Of a stretch of 64,000 bases of DNA, positions 38,308 to 49,204 are shown in pieces (the first letter of the stretch is position 1; every line of letters starts with the position of its first letter). The notes beneath the pieces are model-generated. The model was not told the DNA's origin. It searched no databases and saw nothing but the letters and a program-made list of their open reading frames with translations. A program made the translations under genes and the position numbers. This stretch comes from an uncultured Elusimicrobia bacterium (GTDB taxonomy: Bacteria; Elusimicrobiota; Elusimicrobia; UBA1565; UBA9628), in NCBI GenBank assembly GCA_903830945.1, contig CAIKVT010000069.1, forward strand, positions 124,001 through 188,000, written 5' to 3'.

Positions 38308-38856
38308 GTGGAGATACAACTGACGGCGAAGCAATTGAAGATGACCGACGCCATCCGTGATTATGTGCATGAGAAGATGGAACGTGCCCAGAAGTACTTC
38401 GAGCATATCGTTTGGGGGCAGGCCTTTATCTTTATTGAGAAGAGGGCCCATAAATGCGAGATGCTCATTCATGCGCCGGGGCAGACCTTTCGAGCTCTGG
38501 CTGAGGCGAGCGATCTCTACTCCGCCGTTGACCTTGCTTCCGCTAAGATGGACGCGCAGCTTAAGAAGTTCAAGGAGAAGACGCGAACTCGCTCTAAGAT
38601 GCGCAGCGGCAAGGATTCGATGCGCGCGGTACGCGGAGAACCCGTTTTTGATCCGGCGTCGGTGACCACCCAGTTCTCCGTGGTGCGACAGGCCGTGGTG
38701 CCCATGTCCGCCGGGGAGGCGGTCCGGGAAATGGAGAGCTTGGGGCACTCATTCCGCTTGTTCCAGGATTTGGAATCCCGGCAGATTCGGCTGGTCTTTC
38801 GCCGCGATGACGAATCCTATGCCATCGTTCAGCCGGTGAAGAAGCCCGAGCGCTGA
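38308..38856 (+). CDS. hpf: Ribosome hibernation promoting factor, long form
   Basis: 182 residues from GTG 38308, with AAGGAG six bases upstream. The N-terminal domain (MEIQLTAKQLKMTDAIRDYVHEKM, in part) is the ribosome-binding S30AE fold. A linker about 100-120 leads to the C-terminal dimerisation domain (VVRQAVVPMSAGEAVREMESLGHSF, in part). Long HPF makes inactive 100S ribosome dimers in stationary phase. First gene of the plus-strand run containing hprK and the PTS. In Gram-negatives hpf often accompanies hprK, rapZ and PTS genes, as here. Confidence 0.94.
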   Translation: MEIQLTAKQLKMTDAIRDYVHEKMERAQKYFEHIVWGQAFIFIEKRAHKCEMLIHAPGQTFRALAEASDLYSAVDLASAKMDAQLKKFKEKTRTRSKMRSGKDSMRAVRGEPVFDPASVTTQFSVVRQAVVPMSAGEAVREMESLGHSFRLFQDLESRQIRLVFRRDDESYAIVQPVKKPER

Positions 38857-38861
38857 CCCTC

Positions 38862-39815
38862 ATGGCGCAACGCCCGGGAGCCGCGGATTTCACCGTCAGC
38901 GATCTGCTGAGGGAACAGCGGGACAACCTTAAGTTGGAGCTCATCGCTGGAGAGAAGTCTCTCAATCGGAGCATCAGGGTCATGGATCTTAATAGGCCTG
39001 GCCTGGCTCTGAGCGGGTTTCTGGAACACTTTCGGCCGGAACGCATTCAGATCATCGGTTTCGGCGAGCAGGCTTATTGCCTGAAGACTCCACGAGCCCG
39101 GTTGGCCGCCGCGCTGGAGTCTATGTGTAAGCCGCAGGAGCTGCCGTGTCTTATTATGACTCACAACCTCAAGACTCCGGGGGCACTGGTATCCGTCTGC
39201 CGAAAGAACGGGGTGCCGCTGCTCCGTTCGAGTCTGGATACCGCCACTTTGGTCGGCGAGCTTGGTGACGTCCTTGAGGATAAGCTGGCGCCCACGACTA
39301 CAGTACATGGGGTATTGGTGGACATCTACGGCCTGGGGGTGCTTATTCAGGGAGAGCCCGGCATCGGCAAGTCCGAGTGCGCTTTAGAGCTCCTGAAGCG
39401 TGGTCATATTCTGGTCGCGGACGATGCCGTGGAGATCCGGCACCGTCGTGGCGCCGTCTTGCGTGGTTCCTGTCCAGAGCCCCTTAAGCATTACCTGGAG
39501 GTGCGCGGACTGGGGATTATCGACGTCAAACTCCTTTTCGGCATTGGCGCGATCCTGGATCATACCCGTATCGAACTTTCCATCCATCTAGCTCCCTGGA
39601 GTGCGCAGACCAACTATGACCGCACTGGTCTTGACGCAAAGAAGACGACTATTCTAGACGTGGAGATCCCCCAAATCCGCATCCCGGTCAGCCCGGGCCG
39701 CAACTTGGCGGTCATAATCGAGGTGGCGGCTCTTAATCAACGCTTACGGAACCAAGGGTATTTCGCGGCCGAGACTTTTAATCAGAGGCTTATCGAAAGG
39801 ATGCGCGTGCAATGA
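38862..39815 (+). CDS. hprK: HPr kinase/phosphorylase
   Basis: 317 residues, normal length. The C-terminal catalytic domain has the P-loop GEPGIGKSECALELLKRGH (about 155-173), ADDAVEIRHR, and the HprK signature EVRGLGIIDVKLLFG. It phosphorylates HPr at Ser46 and can reverse the reaction. HPr encoded 3 kb downstream keeps Ser46, so the pair should be functional. It overlaps rapZ by ATGA and follows hpf by five bases. Confidence 0.96.
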   Translation: MAQRPGAADFTVSDLLREQRDNLKLELIAGEKSLNRSIRVMDLNRPGLALSGFLEHFRPERIQIIGFGEQAYCLKTPRARLAAALESMCKPQELPCLIMTHNLKTPGALVSVCRKNGVPLLRSSLDTATLVGELGDVLEDKLAPTTTVHGVLVDIYGLGVLIQGEPGIGKSECALELLKRGHILVADDAVEIRHRRGAVLRGSCPEPLKHYLEVRGLGIIDVKLLFGIGAILDHTRIELSIHLAPWSAQTNYDRTGLDAKKTTILDVEIPQIRIPVSPGRNLAVIIEVAALNQRLRNQGYFAAETFNQRLIERMRVQ

Positions 39816-40675
39816 AGGCGCCCGCGGAGGCCCGCAAGGTCTATATCATTACAGGCATCTCCGGGGCCGGCAAGAGCCAGGCTTTGAAGTGTTTTGAGGA
39901 CTTCGGCTTCTTTTGTATCGATAACCTGCCAATCGCGTTGATGGACCATTTCGCGGACATGCTGGCGCGTTCTGCGCACCTCAAGCGTGTGGCTCTGGGC
40001 ATGGACATCCGGGAAGGGCGTTTCCTCGCGGGGTTGCCTGCCATTCTGGAACGTCTCAAGACCCGCGGCGTCGACTACCGCCTCATATTCCTTGAGGCTT
40101 CGGATCAGGTCGTCATTCAGCGATTTTCGGAGACTCGCCACCGCCATCCCTTGGGCAAGAAGGTTGATCAAGCCATTCATGAGGAGCGGCGGCGTCTGGT
40201 GCCCATCAAGGAGATCGCGGATAAGGTTATAGATACGAGCACTATGACCTTGGGGGAGCTCAAAGAGCGGCTTTCCGAGACCCTGGAACTCACCCGTGCT
40301 CGGGAGATGGCTCTGAATATCGTGTCCTTCGGTTATAAGTTCGGTCTGCCTATGGACGCGGACATCGTCTTGGATATGCGCTTCCTCCCTAACCCGCATT
40401 ATATTCCGCGCCTGCGGCGGTTGACCGGGCTCGACTCCCGCGTGCAGCGATATATTCTGAGTCAGCCTATCGCGCGCAAGTTCTTGGGCGGAATTCTACT
40501 GCTTTTGAATGGACTCTTGCCCCACTATGTACGTGAGGGAAAGTCTTACCTGACGGTCGCGGTGGGCTGCACAGGGGGCCATCATCGCAGCGTCTTTGTG
40601 ACGCGATATCTGGCGCAGAAATTGCGTTCCTCCGGCCACTCCATTCAGGAATTCCATCGCGACATCAGTCATTGA
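39812..40675 (+). CDS. rapZ: RNase adapter RapZ
   Basis: 287 residues. The Walker A motif ITGISGAGKSQALKCFEDFGF is near the N-terminus, with CIDNLP and FLEASDQVVIQRFSETRHRHPL after it. The conserved C-terminal GCTGGHHRSVFVTRYLAQKL is the region that in Escherichia binds glucosamine 6-phosphate and small RNAs. It controls amino-sugar synthesis there; in Gram-positives the homologue affects cell division and nucleotide signalling. Overlaps hprK, and PTS IIA follows 13 bases later. Confidence 0.95.
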   Translation: MKAPAEARKVYIITGISGAGKSQALKCFEDFGFFCIDNLPIALMDHFADMLARSAHLKRVALGMDIREGRFLAGLPAILERLKTRGVDYRLIFLEASDQVVIQRFSETRHRHPLGKKVDQAIHEERRRLVPIKEIADKVIDTSTMTLGELKERLSETLELTRAREMALNIVSFGYKFGLPMDADIVLDMRFLPNPHYIPRLRRLTGLDSRVQRYILSQPIARKFLGGILLLLNGLLPHYVREGKSYLTVAVGCTGGHHRSVFVTRYLAQKLRSSGHSIQEFHRDISH

Positions 40676-40688
40676 GGGATATTCTCAA

Positions 40689-41102
40689 GTGATTAATTTC
40701 CTCATCGTCACCCACGGCGAGTTCGGGGCTTACCTCACGGAGGCCGCCGAGTCCATCGTTGGGCCCCAGGAGGAAGGGGTCCGGGTCATTTCCATTTCCC
40801 CGCGGGTAGCGGTGGGCGAGTTGAGGGAGCGCATTCGCCGTGCCATCGCAGAGTTGAGCGGCGCCGATGGCCTCATTCTGTTCACGGATATGCCCGGGGG
40901 GACTCCCAGCAACTTGGCTTTTCCTCTGGTACAGCACGCCCCGCGCGTGGAGATGGTCACCGGGGTCAATCTCTATATGCTGGTCTCGGCTTTCGGTCAT
41001 CGGGAGGATACCGCTTTGCCGGATCTGGTGGAGAAGATCCTGGCCGACGGTCAGAAATCGGTTTGTGATGTGCGCCGGCGGTTTTTGGCGCGGGCACTTT
41101 GA
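40689..41102 (+). CDS. PTS mannose-family IIA component
   Basis: 137 residues from GTG 40689. INFLIVTHGEFGAYL carries the phospho-accepting His9, equivalent to His10 of ManX, and LFTDMPGGTPSNLAF is the second conserved motif. It accepts phosphate from HPr and passes it to IIB. Single-domain IIA, whereas Escherichia ManX has IIA and IIB fused. Lies between rapZ and IIB. Confidence 0.93.
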   Translation: MINFLIVTHGEFGAYLTEAAESIVGPQEEGVRVISISPRVAVGELRERIRRAIAELSGADGLILFTDMPGGTPSNLAFPLVQHAPRVEMVTGVNLYMLVSAFGHREDTALPDLVEKILADGQKSVCDVRRRFLARAL

Positions 41103-41106
41103 GATC

Positions 41107-41589
41107 ATGGACCTCGCGCTGTTGCGGATCGACGATCGGCTCATTCATGGGCAGGTGGTCATCGGCTGGATACCGCATCTTAAGACACAGGTGGTGGTCG
41201 TGGCTTGTGACGAGGCGGCTGCCGACGCGACCCAGACCATGCTCATGGAGATGGCCCTGCCCGAAGGTATCGCGCTGTTGGTTCTTTCTGTGGAGGAGGC
41301 CGCGCGGCGGTTGGTTGACGGCAGCGACAGACGGCGGGTGCTGGTTTTGGTTCCCGGGCCCCGGGAGGCGCTGCGTCTCTTGGAACTTGGTGTGAGCTGT
41401 GCGACGGTCAATGTGGGAGGGCTCCACTACACTGCGGGACGCGTGCAACTGGGTAAGGCGATCTTTCTGGGAGACGAAGACCGTAAGGCCCTGCGCGCTA
41501 TCTCGCGGCGGGGCACGGCGCTGGAGGGACGGGCCTTGCCCGGAGATCCGACTTTAGATATCGTTTCGCTTCTGGGAGAGCTGTCTTGA
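41107..41589 (+). CDS. PTS mannose/sorbose-family IIB component
   Basis: 160 residues from ATG 41107; the longer in-frame ORF starting at 40867 is IIA in the wrong frame. LALLRIDDRLIHGQVVIGW carries the active-site His14, and MALPEGIALLVLSVEEAARRL and VNVGGLHY are typical of the family. It takes phosphate from IIA and gives it to the sugar during transport through IIC/IID. Overlaps IIC by four bases. Confidence 0.94.
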   Translation: MDLALLRIDDRLIHGQVVIGWIPHLKTQVVVVACDEAAADATQTMLMEMALPEGIALLVLSVEEAARRLVDGSDRRRVLVLVPGPREALRLLELGVSCATVNVGGLHYTAGRVQLGKAIFLGDEDRKALRAISRRGTALEGRALPGDPTLDIVSLLGELS

Positions 41590-42212
41590 TCGCCCTGGGA
41601 GGGTGGCCGGCATCCGTTGGAGGATCGGCTTTGGTCGCGCTTGTGGAACTTGACGCGGTCCAAGTCGGACAGTTCATGATATCCAGGCCCCTCGTGCTCG
41701 GTTCCCTGTTGGGACTGCTGTTTGGAATACCGCAGGTCGGCGTGGCGCTGGGGTTGTGCTGCGAACTATTCAGCATCGACGACTTGCCCGTCGGCGACCG
41801 GCTGCCGCTCAACGCCTCGATCGCGGTGGCCGCCGCCATGCTCGTGGCCCGCGGCCCGCGCCCGTTGCCAGTCGCGGTAGCCCTGCCCGTGGGCTTGACC
41901 GCAGGCTGGGCGCATCAAAATCTGGAAGCGGCTTTACGCCTGCGTCGGCGGGTTTTCTGCGGTTTGGCTGAAAAGAGTATCCGGCGGGGAAAGGTGCCGC
42001 CTTTTGGGAGTATGACGGTGAAATCCCTGGTTGAGCAGGCCGCCGTCACATTCGCGGTCGTATTGACCTGCGTGTTGGTGGTCGGCCCGATCCTGAATGG
42101 CGCATGGTCCTACGCGCCGCGCAGCGTGGCGGGGGCGCTGGGGTTCTCATGGACGCTGGCCCCCTGGCTGGGATTGGGGGTCGCTTTGCATGCGTTGAGG
42201 ATTGGGACATGA
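41586..42212 (+). CDS. PTS mannose-family IIC component
   Basis: 208 residues from TTG 41586. About five or six hydrophobic segments; QFMISRPLVLGSLLGLLFGIPQVG, ELFSIDDLPVGDRLP and NASIAVAAAML align with the membrane IIC domain (parts). It is shorter than the roughly 265 residues of ManY, mainly at the C-terminus. Overlaps both neighbours by four bases. Whether it still transports sugar or only senses it cannot be told from the sequence. Confidence 0.85.
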   Translation: MIALGGWPASVGGSALVALVELDAVQVGQFMISRPLVLGSLLGLLFGIPQVGVALGLCCELFSIDDLPVGDRLPLNASIAVAAAMLVARGPRPLPVAVALPVGLTAGWAHQNLEAALRLRRRVFCGLAEKSIRRGKVPPFGSMTVKSLVEQAAVTFAVVLTCVLVVGPILNGAWSYAPRSVAGALGFSWTLAPWLGLGVALHALRIGT

Positions 42213-42991
42213 GCGGCAGTATGAACTCGGCGATGCAGAGGCGCCTTTTTTGGCGCAGCCTGTTGCTGCAGTCCTGCTGGAATTTCGAGCGGATGCAGAG
42301 CCTGGGACTGGCTTTCTGTCTGGAGCCTTGGCTGGCGGCGTGCTGGGCTGGACAGGATGAGGCGGTTTGTGCGGCGCGACTGAGGCACCAAGAGTATTTC
42401 AATACGCAGCCTTACATGGCGTCCTTGGTCATCGGTATGGTATGTGCTTTGGAAGAGGAGGCGGCCGCGGCTCCGGATGGGGAGCTCTGCGATCGACTGG
42501 TGAAGCGCCTGCGGACGTTGAAGACCGCGGCGGCTTCGGCTCTGGCCGGGGTGGGCGACGCTTTGTTCTGGGGGGCTCTGCGGCCGTTGTGCGTGGGATC
42601 GGCCGTGGCGGGCGTGTTGGTTCTGTGGGACCGGCCCCTGTGGGCAGCCCTGTGGGCCGCCGGAGCCTATTTGGTCGTCCACAATGCGCTGGCACTGGTC
42701 CTGCGCTGGCGCTTCCTGAGGCTCGGTTATGAATGGAGGGACCAGATTGCAGTGTGCTTGAAGGGATGGCCCGTGCAGGGGGTTATTAGGGCTCTGCGCT
42801 GGGCGGGGTTAGCCTTGGTCCTGGCGGGGGCGGCCTTGCTGCTGCGTGCCACGCCACCGCAGCAGCGGTTGGTAGGAGTGCTCGCCATGGCGGCGGCCCT
42901 GCTCCTGCGCAGGGCTCGAGTCTCATCCTATCGGATATACGCGATTGGGATTCTTTTTGGAGGAGCCGCCTCCTGGGCGGGATGGTTATGA
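42209..42991 (+). CDS. PTS mannose-family IID component
   Basis: 260 residues from ATG 42209; an upstream in-frame ORF start lies inside IIC. SCWNFERMQSLGLAFCLEPWL and HQEYFNTQPYMASLVIGMV are the hallmark IID motifs (NYERMQ..., HxxFFNTxP). It forms the membrane translocation unit with IIC. ATGA overlaps on both sides bind IIB, IIC, IID and HPr into one transcript. Confidence 0.93.
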   Translation: MSGSMNSAMQRRLFWRSLLLQSCWNFERMQSLGLAFCLEPWLAACWAGQDEAVCAARLRHQEYFNTQPYMASLVIGMVCALEEEAAAAPDGELCDRLVKRLRTLKTAAASALAGVGDALFWGALRPLCVGSAVAGVLVLWDRPLWAALWAAGAYLVVHNALALVLRWRFLRLGYEWRDQIAVCLKGWPVQGVIRALRWAGLALVLAGAALLLRATPPQQRLVGVLAMAAALLLRRARVSSYRIYAIGILFGGAASWAGWL

Positions 42992-43254
42992 TTAAGAAAA
43001 CTTTGATTATGACCCCAAAGCTGGGGCTGCATGCTAAGCCGGCAGGCATGTTCGTGCGCGAATCATGTCGATTCCAGAGCGAGATCATGCTGTGCAAGGA
43101 CGGCACGGAAGTCAATGGCAAGAGCGTCATGCAGCTCATGTTGCTGGCGGCGGAGTGCGGGGCTAAAGTCATCTTGTGCATCACCGGGCCGGATGAGGTA
43201 GAAGCTCTGGCAGCCATCGAGCAGCTTTTTGTTCGGAAATTCGATGAAGAGTAA
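42988..43254 (+). CDS. ptsH: Phosphocarrier protein HPr
   Basis: 88 residues from ATG 42988, chosen over an ATG six bases upstream because it gives the usual numbering and an ATGA overlap. MIKKTLIMTPKLGLHAKPAG places the EI-phosphorylated His at position 15. EVNGKSVMQLMLLAA places the HprK-phosphorylated Ser at 46. Both sites are intact, so HPr can serve both transport and signalling. Confidence 0.95.
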   Translation: MIKKTLIMTPKLGLHAKPAGMFVRESCRFQSEIMLCKDGTEVNGKSVMQLMLLAAECGAKVILCITGPDEVEALAAIEQLFVRKFDEE

Positions 43255-43301
43255 TTATTTTTTATGAGGAATCGGTGTGACGATGTCCAAGGGACATTAT
43301 C

Positions 43302-45026
43302 ATGATCATCATTAAAGGCGTCGGGGCCAGCCCGGGAATCGCCATCGGCAAGGCCTACGTCCTTGAAGATGAAGAAATCGTGGTCACGCGCACGGAGATT
43401 CCCCGTGACCGGCTGCGTGCGGAGGTGGCACGCTTCAGGGCAGCCCAGAAGGCCACTCACCGGGATCTGGACAATGCCGAGGCCAAGGTCTTGAAGCTGC
43501 TGGGCAAGAATCATGCCAAGCTCATCGACGCCCACCGCCTCATCTTGCGCGACACACTGATCACCAAGGACGTGCCGCAACGTATCCTCGGCGAAGGCGT
43601 CAATGCGGAGTTCGCTCTTTCCGAGGCACTGGAGGCCGTCAATCAGCAGTTTGAAAAGCTCGAGGACGAATTTTTTAGAGAACGGCGCCACGACCTCTTC
43701 GATGTAGGCAAGCGTCTGTTGGCGCATCTCTTGAAGCATACCCGTCGCAGCTTGGGCGATATTGATCACCCGTGCGTCCTGATCGCGCGCAACCTTTTGC
43801 CTTCCGATACCATCAACCTCAAAGAGAGCCGCATCCTGGGGTTTGCCACGGACCTGGGGGGCAAGACCAGTCATACGGCTATCCTCGCCCAGAGCTTGGA
43901 GATTCCGGCCGTGGTGGGGCTCTCGGATGTGAGCCGCCGGGTCAAAAGCGGCGACATGGTGATCCTCGATGGCGAGCAGGGGCTTGTGATCATCAGCCCC
44001 ACCGCTGAGGCCGTGGCCAAGTATGAGAAGGCCCAGGCTCAGGAGGTGAAGGCCGAGAGGGAGTTGGAGTCTTTGAAGGGCCTGCCCGCGGTCACCTTGG
44101 ACGACAAGCGCTTCCAGCTTGAGGTCAACTTGGATACGCCGGAGGAGATGAAGAGTGTTCTGGCTCTACAGGTCGATGGCATCGGCTTGTTCCGAACTGA
44201 ATACCTCTATTTGAACCGCACGACCTCGCCTACCGAAGAAGAGCAGACTAAAGCCTATATGGCGGTGGCCAAGGCCATGGCTCCGCGTCCGGTGGTCATC
44301 CGGACCGCGGACATCGGCGGAGACCGTCTCACTCAGATGGGCATCGAAGGACCTAAGAACGAGACAAACCCGTTCATGGGGCTGCGCGGGGTGCGTCTGT
44401 TCCTGCGTCATCTCGACCTCTTCAAGACCCAACTGCGGGCCATCCTGCGGGCCACGGTCAAGGGCAACGTTAAGATCATGATCCCCATGGTCTCCGCCGT
44501 GGCCGAGGTCCAGGCCGTGCGTCGCCTGCTGGCGCAGGCGGTCGCGGAACTTCAGGCCGAGGGGGTCGAGACGCCCAAGAACGTGGAACTGGGGATCATG
44601 GTGGAGATCCCTTCCGCAGCCGTGCTCCTTGATGCCTTCTTGCCGCACTGCGACTTTGTTTCCGTGGGCACCAACGACCTCATTCAGTATACATTGGCCG
44701 TGGACCGCGTCAATGAGAACGTGACACATCTCTACGACCCGTTTCACCCTGCGGTCCTGCGGCTTATCCAGCATGTGGTGACGGTGGCTCACCGGGCGGG
44801 TAAGTGGGTCGGCGTGTGCGGGGAGATGACCTCGGATCCGCACGCGGTGCCACTGCTGGTGGGCATGGGATGCGACAGCCTCTCGATTTCGCCGCGAATG
44901 TTTCTGCGCGTCAAGGAGACGGTGCGCAACCTGCGCGCCGCGGTCATGGCCAAGCTCGTGGCTAAAGCGGTAACCTGCTCGGATTCCGAAGAAATCCGTC
45001 GTCTTATGCGCGAGCAAGGACTCTAA
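43302..45026 (+). CDS. ptsI: PTS enzyme I
   Basis: 574 residues. It begins MIIIKGVGASPGIAIGKAYV. The phospho-His is in TDLGGKTSHTAILAQSLEIPAVVG (about residue 191, in part). PEP-binding motifs of the C-terminal barrel follow (GLFRTEYLYL, NPFMGLRGVRLFL, FVSVGTNDLIQYTLAVDR, VCGEMTSDP). It transfers phosphate from PEP to HPr His15. Full length. Completes a contiguous PTS: IIA, IIB, IIC, IID, HPr, EI. Confidence 0.97.
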   Translation: MIIIKGVGASPGIAIGKAYVLEDEEIVVTRTEIPRDRLRAEVARFRAAQKATHRDLDNAEAKVLKLLGKNHAKLIDAHRLILRDTLITKDVPQRILGEGVNAEFALSEALEAVNQQFEKLEDEFFRERRHDLFDVGKRLLAHLLKHTRRSLGDIDHPCVLIARNLLPSDTINLKESRILGFATDLGGKTSHTAILAQSLEIPAVVGLSDVSRRVKSGDMVILDGEQGLVIISPTAEAVAKYEKAQAQEVKAERELESLKGLPAVTLDDKRFQLEVNLDTPEEMKSVLALQVDGIGLFRTEYLYLNRTTSPTEEEQTKAYMAVAKAMAPRPVVIRTADIGGDRLTQMGIEGPKNETNPFMGLRGVRLFLRHLDLFKTQLRAILRATVKGNVKIMIPMVSAVAEVQAVRRLLAQAVAELQAEGVETPKNVELGIMVEIPSAAVLLDAFLPHCDFVSVGTNDLIQYTLAVDRVNENVTHLYDPFHPAVLRLIQHVVTVAHRAGKWVGVCGEMTSDPHAVPLLVGMGCDSLSISPRMFLRVKETVRNLRAAVMAKLVAKAVTCSDSEEIRRLMREQGL

Positions 45027-45030
45027 GGAG

Positions 45031-46839
<1,809 letters not shown>

Positions 46840-46873
46840 TAGGATGATCTGACACTTTTGGGAGAGTTTAAAA

Positions 46874-47893
46874 ATGGAAGAACGACTTTTTTTCGTGGGT
46901 TTGGCCATGGGTGCCTTCGCGTGGCTCAGCCGCAGGTGGAGCGAGTCTCAATCTCTGGACACGGCGACTAAGACCGGGCTCTGGCATGGGTTTTTTTGCG
47001 GACTGGCCGCGTTCTCGGCGGTATGGGTCATCATGATGTCGCTCGACAGTCGAGCTAAATTCATCTCGATCGCGGCCCATGCGGTTTCGACTACGGAGCT
47101 CTACCCGAGTCTCGCGGCCGGCGTCATCGCCGCCGCTATCGGCTTCTGGCGCGGGCATGCGCGCGGCGTAATGCCGGATGGGCGCCGCTACTTCCTGGGC
47201 GAGGATCTAGAGTGGGCCGAGACCGTGTTTTCGGCCGTGCTGCTGGCCGCGGTTCTGATGTACTTCGTGGTCCAGGCCTTTAAGATCCCGTCTGGCTCCA
47301 TGCGCAATACGCTTCTTGAGGGAGATCATCTTTTCGTGAATAAATTCATCTATGGTCTGCGAGTGCCTTTCATGGGCAAGCGGATCCTGGCCTTGCGGCA
47401 GGTCCAGCGGGGAGATGTAATCGTGTTCCGCTTCCCGGTCGACGACCCGCGGGAGTTGCACTGCGGCTCTATTCAGTACGGCAAGGACTTCATCAAGCGG
47501 GTCATCGGCGTGCCCGGAGACACCGTGCAGGTCAGCGGCGGCCACGTTATCATCAACGGTCAGTCGTTGAGCGACGAGTCCTATGCCCAGTACCTCGACG
47601 GTCTTTCGCGCGAGGCCGAATCCGTGAAGGCTACGGAGTTCACCCCGGAGCAGTACCAAAAATATTGGGAGGAGCACTCCCTGGACAGGGCGCTGGAATT
47701 CTCGCCGCCCTACTCCGGGCCGCGGGACTATTTTGGTCCGGTGAAGGTGCCGCCGCACAGTTTCTTCGTTATGGGTGATAACCGCGACCGTTCCTGCGAC
47801 TCGCGCTATTGGGGCCCGGTGGGGGAGAAGTACCTGAAGGGTCGTGCCTGGTTCCTGTATTGGCCGCCTGCACGCATGAAGACTGTGCTGTAG
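46874..47893 (+). CDS. lepB: Signal peptidase I
   Basis: 339 residues with three or four N-terminal hydrophobic segments. The catalytic Ser lies in FKIPSGSMRNTLLEGDHL and the Lys in YGKDFIKRVIGVPGD (the second Lys, in the RVIGVPGD box). The family box PPHSFFVMGDNRDRSCDSRYWG is complete (in part). It cleaves signal peptides on the outer face of the inner membrane. A ribosome binding GGGAGAG precedes the ATG. The classical lepA-lepB pair. Confidence 0.96.
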   Translation: MEERLFFVGLAMGAFAWLSRRWSESQSLDTATKTGLWHGFFCGLAAFSAVWVIMMSLDSRAKFISIAAHAVSTTELYPSLAAGVIAAAIGFWRGHARGVMPDGRRYFLGEDLEWAETVFSAVLLAAVLMYFVVQAFKIPSGSMRNTLLEGDHLFVNKFIYGLRVPFMGKRILALRQVQRGDVIVFRFPVDDPRELHCGSIQYGKDFIKRVIGVPGDTVQVSGGHVIINGQSLSDESYAQYLDGLSREAESVKATEFTPEQYQKYWEEHSLDRALEFSPPYSGPRDYFGPVKVPPHSFFVMGDNRDRSCDSRYWGPVGEKYLKGRAWFLYWPPARMKTVL

Positions 47894-47902
47894 GGGGCCT
47901 TT

Positions 47903-49204
47903 ATGCTGAACTGGGTTTTACTGGCGGCTCTGACATGTCCCATCCATGCCGTCGTGCCGGTCGTGCCGTCGCAGGTGCTGGTGGCGGAGTATTCCGGCGT
48001 GATCAACCCGGCCGCTGCCGAATATCTGGAGGGGGCTGTGGCGGCCGCGGGGCAGCGGCGCGCGAGCGCCCTGGTCATCGAACTCGACACGCCGGGCGGG
48101 TTGGACCTTTCCATGCGCGATATCGTCAAGGCCATTTTGGCCTCCGAAGTGCCGGTGATCGTCTACGTGGCTCCGGCCGGGGCCCGTGCGGCTTCCGCGG
48201 GGGTATTCATCACCATGGCCGCGCATGTGGCGGCGATGGCGCCGGGCACCAATATCGGCGCGGCGCATCCGGTGCAGCTCGGCGCCTTGCCAGGCGTGAG
48301 CAAGGAAGGAGAGAAGAAGGACGACGTCATGGAGGGTAAGGTCACCAACGACTCAGCGGCCTATCTGCAGGCCATCGCCGGGCGCCGAGGTCGCAACATC
48401 GAGTGGGCCTTCCAGGGAGTGACCAAGAGCACATCCATTATTTCCTCGGCGGCCGTGCGCGAGCATGTGGTGGACCTGGAGGCCAAGAGCCTCGAAGAGC
48501 TGCTCGCGGCCGTGGACGGCCGGGACCTGCCGGACTTCAAGGGACATCCTCTGCGCACCAAGGGCGTGGCGGTGGCGCGCTTCGACATGACGGGCCGGCA
48601 GAAGGTGCTGGCGGCCGTCGCCGACCCGAACATCGCGATGATCCTGATGACGCTGGGTGTTTCGGGGCTCTTGATCGAGCTCTATAGCCCGGGGCTCATC
48701 CTGCCTGGCATCGTCGGGGTGGTCTCGCTCATTATGGCTTTCTACTCCTTCCAGACATTGTCGGCGAGCTTCGCCGGGGTACTGCTTATCATGCTGGGCT
48801 TTCTGCTTTACGTCCTGGAGCTTAAGGTGCACAGCTTCGGGCTTCTGGCCGTGACCGCGACCACGTCAATCCTCTTTGGGACCTTGATGCTCTTCCGCAA
48901 CAGCGGCGAGGGCATCAGCGTTTCTTGGAGCGTGATCCTTAGCACGTTAGGCACACTCTTGGCGCTGGTCGCCGGCCTGCTCTGCATCGCGACCCAGGCT
49001 TTCCGCAAGCGCTCCAAGGCCGGGGCCGAGGGAATGATCGGTCAGTCCGCGGTGGCGGACACGGACTTGAATCGGAGCGGCCAGGTCACGTTGGGCGGCG
49101 AGCTGTGGAAGGCGGAGAGCCTGGAGGGTGATATCCCGGCCGGGACCGCGGTGAAAGTAGAGGGCCAGGAAGGGCTCACTCTTAAGGTCAGGAGAAAAGC
49201 CTAG
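47903..49204 (+). CDS. NfeD-type membrane serine protease (ClpP-like)
   Basis: 433 residues. Signal sequence, then a ClpP/crotonase-fold protease domain (ELDTPGGLDLSMRDIV, VAPAGARAASAGVFITMAAH with the probable catalytic Ser in RAASAG). Four transmembrane helices follow (about 240-350), then a C-terminal OB-like NfeD domain (EGMIGQSAVADTDLNRSG ... TLKVRRKA). This is the long NfeD form, which cleaves stomatin-like partners. No stomatin gene is adjacent. Ends four bases inside the convergent YihY gene. Confidence 0.92.
   Translation: MLNWVLLAALTCPIHAVVPVVPSQVLVAEYSGVINPAAAEYLEGAVAAAGQRRASALVIELDTPGGLDLSMRDIVKAILASEVPVIVYVAPAGARAASAGVFITMAAHVAAMAPGTNIGAAHPVQLGALPGVSKEGEKKDDVMEGKVTNDSAAYLQAIAGRRGRNIEWAFQGVTKSTSIISSAAVREHVVDLEAKSLEELLAAVDGRDLPDFKGHPLRTKGVAVARFDMTGRQKVLAAVADPNIAMILMTLGVSGLLIELYSPGLILPGIVGVVSLIMAFYSFQTLSASFAGVLLIMLGFLLYVLELKVHSFGLLAVTATTSILFGTLMLFRNSGEGISVSWSVILSTLGTLLALVAGLLCIATQAFRKRSKAGAEGMIGQSAVADTDLNRSGQVTLGGELWKAESLEGDIPAGTAVKVEGQEGLTLKVRRKA

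Noticed and set aside
42786-43874. Minus-strand ORF of 362 codons opposite IID, HPr and EI
   Set aside because: It is antisense to three well-recognised genes and its protein has no recognisable motif.
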